Positions 62,467 to 64,000 of a stretch of DNA of 64,000 nucleotides are shown here, piece after piece (position 1 is the stretch's first letter; each line of letters begins with the position of its first letter). Source of the DNA: Myxococcales bacterium (GTDB lineage: Bacteria > Myxococcota_A > Polyangia > Haliangiales > Haliangiaceae); NCBI GenBank assembly GCA_028287135.1, contig JAQBQE010000002.1, positions 62,001 to 126,000 of the forward strand, read 5' to 3'. The notes beneath the pieces are model-generated. The model did no database searches. It saw only the letters and a program-made list of their open reading frames with translations, and was not told the DNA's origin. A program made the translations under genes and the position numbers.

Positions 62467-63963
62467 ATGCGCGTTCGCCTCCTCACCGTCGCCCTGATGA
62501 GCCTCCCCCTGTTCGCGGCCTGTGCCGATGGTGGCGAGGATGGCCTCGCGAGCCCGTACGATGACGACTACCCGGTCTCCGAGGACAACGTCAACAACGG
62601 CGCCCCGGACAACGACTCGCTGCCCGATGACAACAAGGCCGATGCGGTCTATCCGGCGCAGTTCAAGATCACGGACCAGTCCCCGGTGAAGAGCCAGGGC
62701 AGCCGCGGCGTGTGCTCGATTTTCGCGTCGACCGCGCTCGTCGAGAACCTCTACATCAAGGCCGGCATGCCGGTCGCCGAGGCCGACTTCTCGGAGCAGT
62801 ACCTCCAGTGGGCCGCGAAGAATCTCCAGCGCGCGTTCCCCAACACCGATGGATCGAGCTCCGACGCGAACCTCAAGACCGTCGCCAACCACGGCACCGT
62901 GAAGGAAGCCGACTGGGCGTACGAGTCGCAGCCGTGGAGCGCCACGAATGACCCCGCCTGCAGCGGTGGCGAGAACCTCCCGACCAAGTGCTACACGAAC
63001 GGCGAGCCGCCCGCGTCCGTCGCGGCCGCGAAGAAGTGGAAGGTCCCGGCGACGCGCTGGATCAACACCAACTCGATGAAGGCTCACCTCTCGACCAAGA
63101 AGACCGGCGTCAACGTCGGCTTCACGTTCTTCTACCAGTCGTGGAACCACCGCCGCTCGACGCTTCCGATCAACGACGCACTGTGGCGCAAGGGCGTGGT
63201 CACGTACCCCAACGAGCAGGACAAGACCGTGTCGCTGGCGAGCCGCGCCGGTCACGCGATCCAGATCATCGGCTGGGACGACAACCTCGAGTTCGAGATG
63301 CGCGATGGCGAGGGCAAGCCTGTCCTCGACGCGCAGGGCAACCCGAAGAAGGAGAAGGGGTTCTGGCTGTTCAAGAACTCATGGGGCACGGCGTCGTTCG
63401 GCATCGAGAACCCGGCCGGTCCCGGCTACGGCTGGCTCTCGTACAAGTACGTTCAGGAGTACGGCTCCGCGGTGACCGCCGAGATCCCGTCGCTCACGGC
63501 ACCCCGCGAGGTCTGTGACGACACGACGAGCAAGGACGAGGACGGCGACGGCCAGGCCAACTGCAGCGATGCGGATTGCTCGATGCACCCGTCGTGTCAG
63601 AGCGGCGGCACGGCGCACAACTACACCGCGACGCCTGCCGCGGCGATTCCCGACAACAACCCGACCGGCGTATCGAACACGATCACGGTGACCGACACCG
63701 GCACGATCTCCGACGTCAAGCTGACGGTCGACATCACGCACACGTATCGCGGTGACCTCAAGGTCACGCTGACCAAGGGTGCTGACTCGGTCGTCGTGCA
63801 CAACGCGACCGGTGGCTCGGCCGATAACCTCAAGCAGACGTTCCCGGTCCCCGCGCTCGTCGGCAAGGCGCTCGCTGGCGGCTGGACCCTGAAGGTCGTC
63901 GACACCGCGTCGCAGGACGTCGGCAAGCTCAACGCCTGGTCGCTCGAGGTCGCATCGCGCTGA
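62467..63963 (+). CDS. Papain-like (C1) cysteine protease lipoprotein with calcium motif and P domain
   Basis: A 498-residue secreted lipoprotein: signal MRVRLLTVALMSLPLFAAC with lipobox FAAC. The C1-type protease domain has Q77 and nucleophile C83 (QGSRGVCSIFAS), H263 (AGHAIQIIGWDD) and N304 (FKNSWG). A short Asp-rich calcium-type motif (DEDGDGQANCSDADC) links to a C-terminal P/Homo B domain ('YTATPAAAIPDNNPTGVSNTI...YRGDLKVTLTKG'), normally attached to subtilisin-type proteases. It likely digests external protein as part of predatory or scavenging nutrition. ATG 62467 has GGCGG a few bases upstream. Confidence 0.88.
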   Translation: MRVRLLTVALMSLPLFAACADGGEDGLASPYDDDYPVSEDNVNNGAPDNDSLPDDNKADAVYPAQFKITDQSPVKSQGSRGVCSIFASTALVENLYIKAGMPVAEADFSEQYLQWAAKNLQRAFPNTDGSSSDANLKTVANHGTVKEADWAYESQPWSATNDPACSGGENLPTKCYTNGEPPASVAAAKKWKVPATRWINTNSMKAHLSTKKTGVNVGFTFFYQSWNHRRSTLPINDALWRKGVVTYPNEQDKTVSLASRAGHAIQIIGWDDNLEFEMRDGEGKPVLDAQGNPKKEKGFWLFKNSWGTASFGIENPAGPGYGWLSYKYVQEYGSAVTAEIPSLTAPREVCDDTTSKDEDGDGQANCSDADCSMHPSCQSGGTAHNYTATPAAAIPDNNPTGVSNTITVTDTGTISDVKLTVDITHTYRGDLKVTLTKGADSVVVHNATGGSADNLKQTFPVPALVGKALAGGWTLKVVDTASQDVGKLNAWSLEVASR

Positions 63964-64000
63964 GCTGACGCACGACACGTTTCTGGGGCCCCTGCATCGC

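Overview
The window is high-GC DNA (roughly two thirds G+C by eye) that reads like a Myxococcota (former deltaproteobacterial) chromosome, probably a Polyangia-type lineage. Supporting signs are four eukaryote-like Ser/Thr protein kinases with extracytoplasmic tails, a zinc-ribbon/GYF/TonB-like gliding-motility-type protein, PilZ-receiver-DUF4388 regulators, many small lipoproteins including one with a thrombospondin-type-3 calcium motif, large PAS/GAF hybrid kinases, and a family 2A encapsulin operon. The taxonomic call is inference. I recognised no rRNA, tRNA, CRISPR array or prophage.

Layout. 1-4.4 kb: partial DUF3088-like gene, crotonase, a 0.5 kb element with 38-bp terminal inverted repeats, a six-CxxC zinc-ribbon protein and a tandem pair of PilZ-REC-DUF4388 regulators. 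4.4-14.7 kb: heme-motif beta-propeller lipoprotein, a frameshifted envelope gene, rluF, a B12/radical SAM protein, a sugar porter, an FMN reductase, a GFA-family gene remnant and an M3 metallopeptidase. 14.7-22 kb: MFS exporter, kinase, a coupled GNAT/TPR/TPR operon, and an unknown protein fired from a perfect palindromic divergent promoter. 22-25 kb: REP-like repeats, a small double-glycine protein, selO and def. 25-28.5 kb: an HNH endonuclease gene between two unrelated tandem-repeat arrays, carrying a repeat related to the upstream array inside its own reading frame. 28.5-35 kb: DODA-type dioxygenase, kinase, MshEN/GAF-like protein, class II amidotransferase, bacterial PH-like protein, lipoprotein. 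35-39.2 kb: family 2A encapsulin shell, cysteine desulfurase cargo with an unusually long (about 410 residue) disordered N-terminus, and a rhodanese; together a sulfur-handling compartment. 39.4-41.4 kb: membrane/SRPBCC-like protein with a zinc alcohol dehydrogenase. 41.7-47.2 kb: histidine kinase, response regulator and hybrid kinase joined by two 4-nt GTGA overlaps. 47.4-51.5 kb: two paralogous kinases. 51.6-64 kb: flippase-like protein, acyl-CoA mutase, NIF3, small lipoproteins, YkgJ-type protein, hisZ-purA, the motility-type protein and a papain-like protease with a P domain.

Two patterns run through the window. First, many genes (about 18 of 50) have a TAnnnT box ending only 5-9 nt before the start codon, which predicts leaderless or near-leaderless transcripts; genes without the box often have a clear Shine-Dalgarno instead. 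Second, three convergent pairs end in a shared CTAG, each strand supplying TAG. The most notable systems are the encapsulin operon, with 7-6-7 inverted repeats in front of both the shell and rhodanese genes, and the HNH endonuclease with its repeat arrays.
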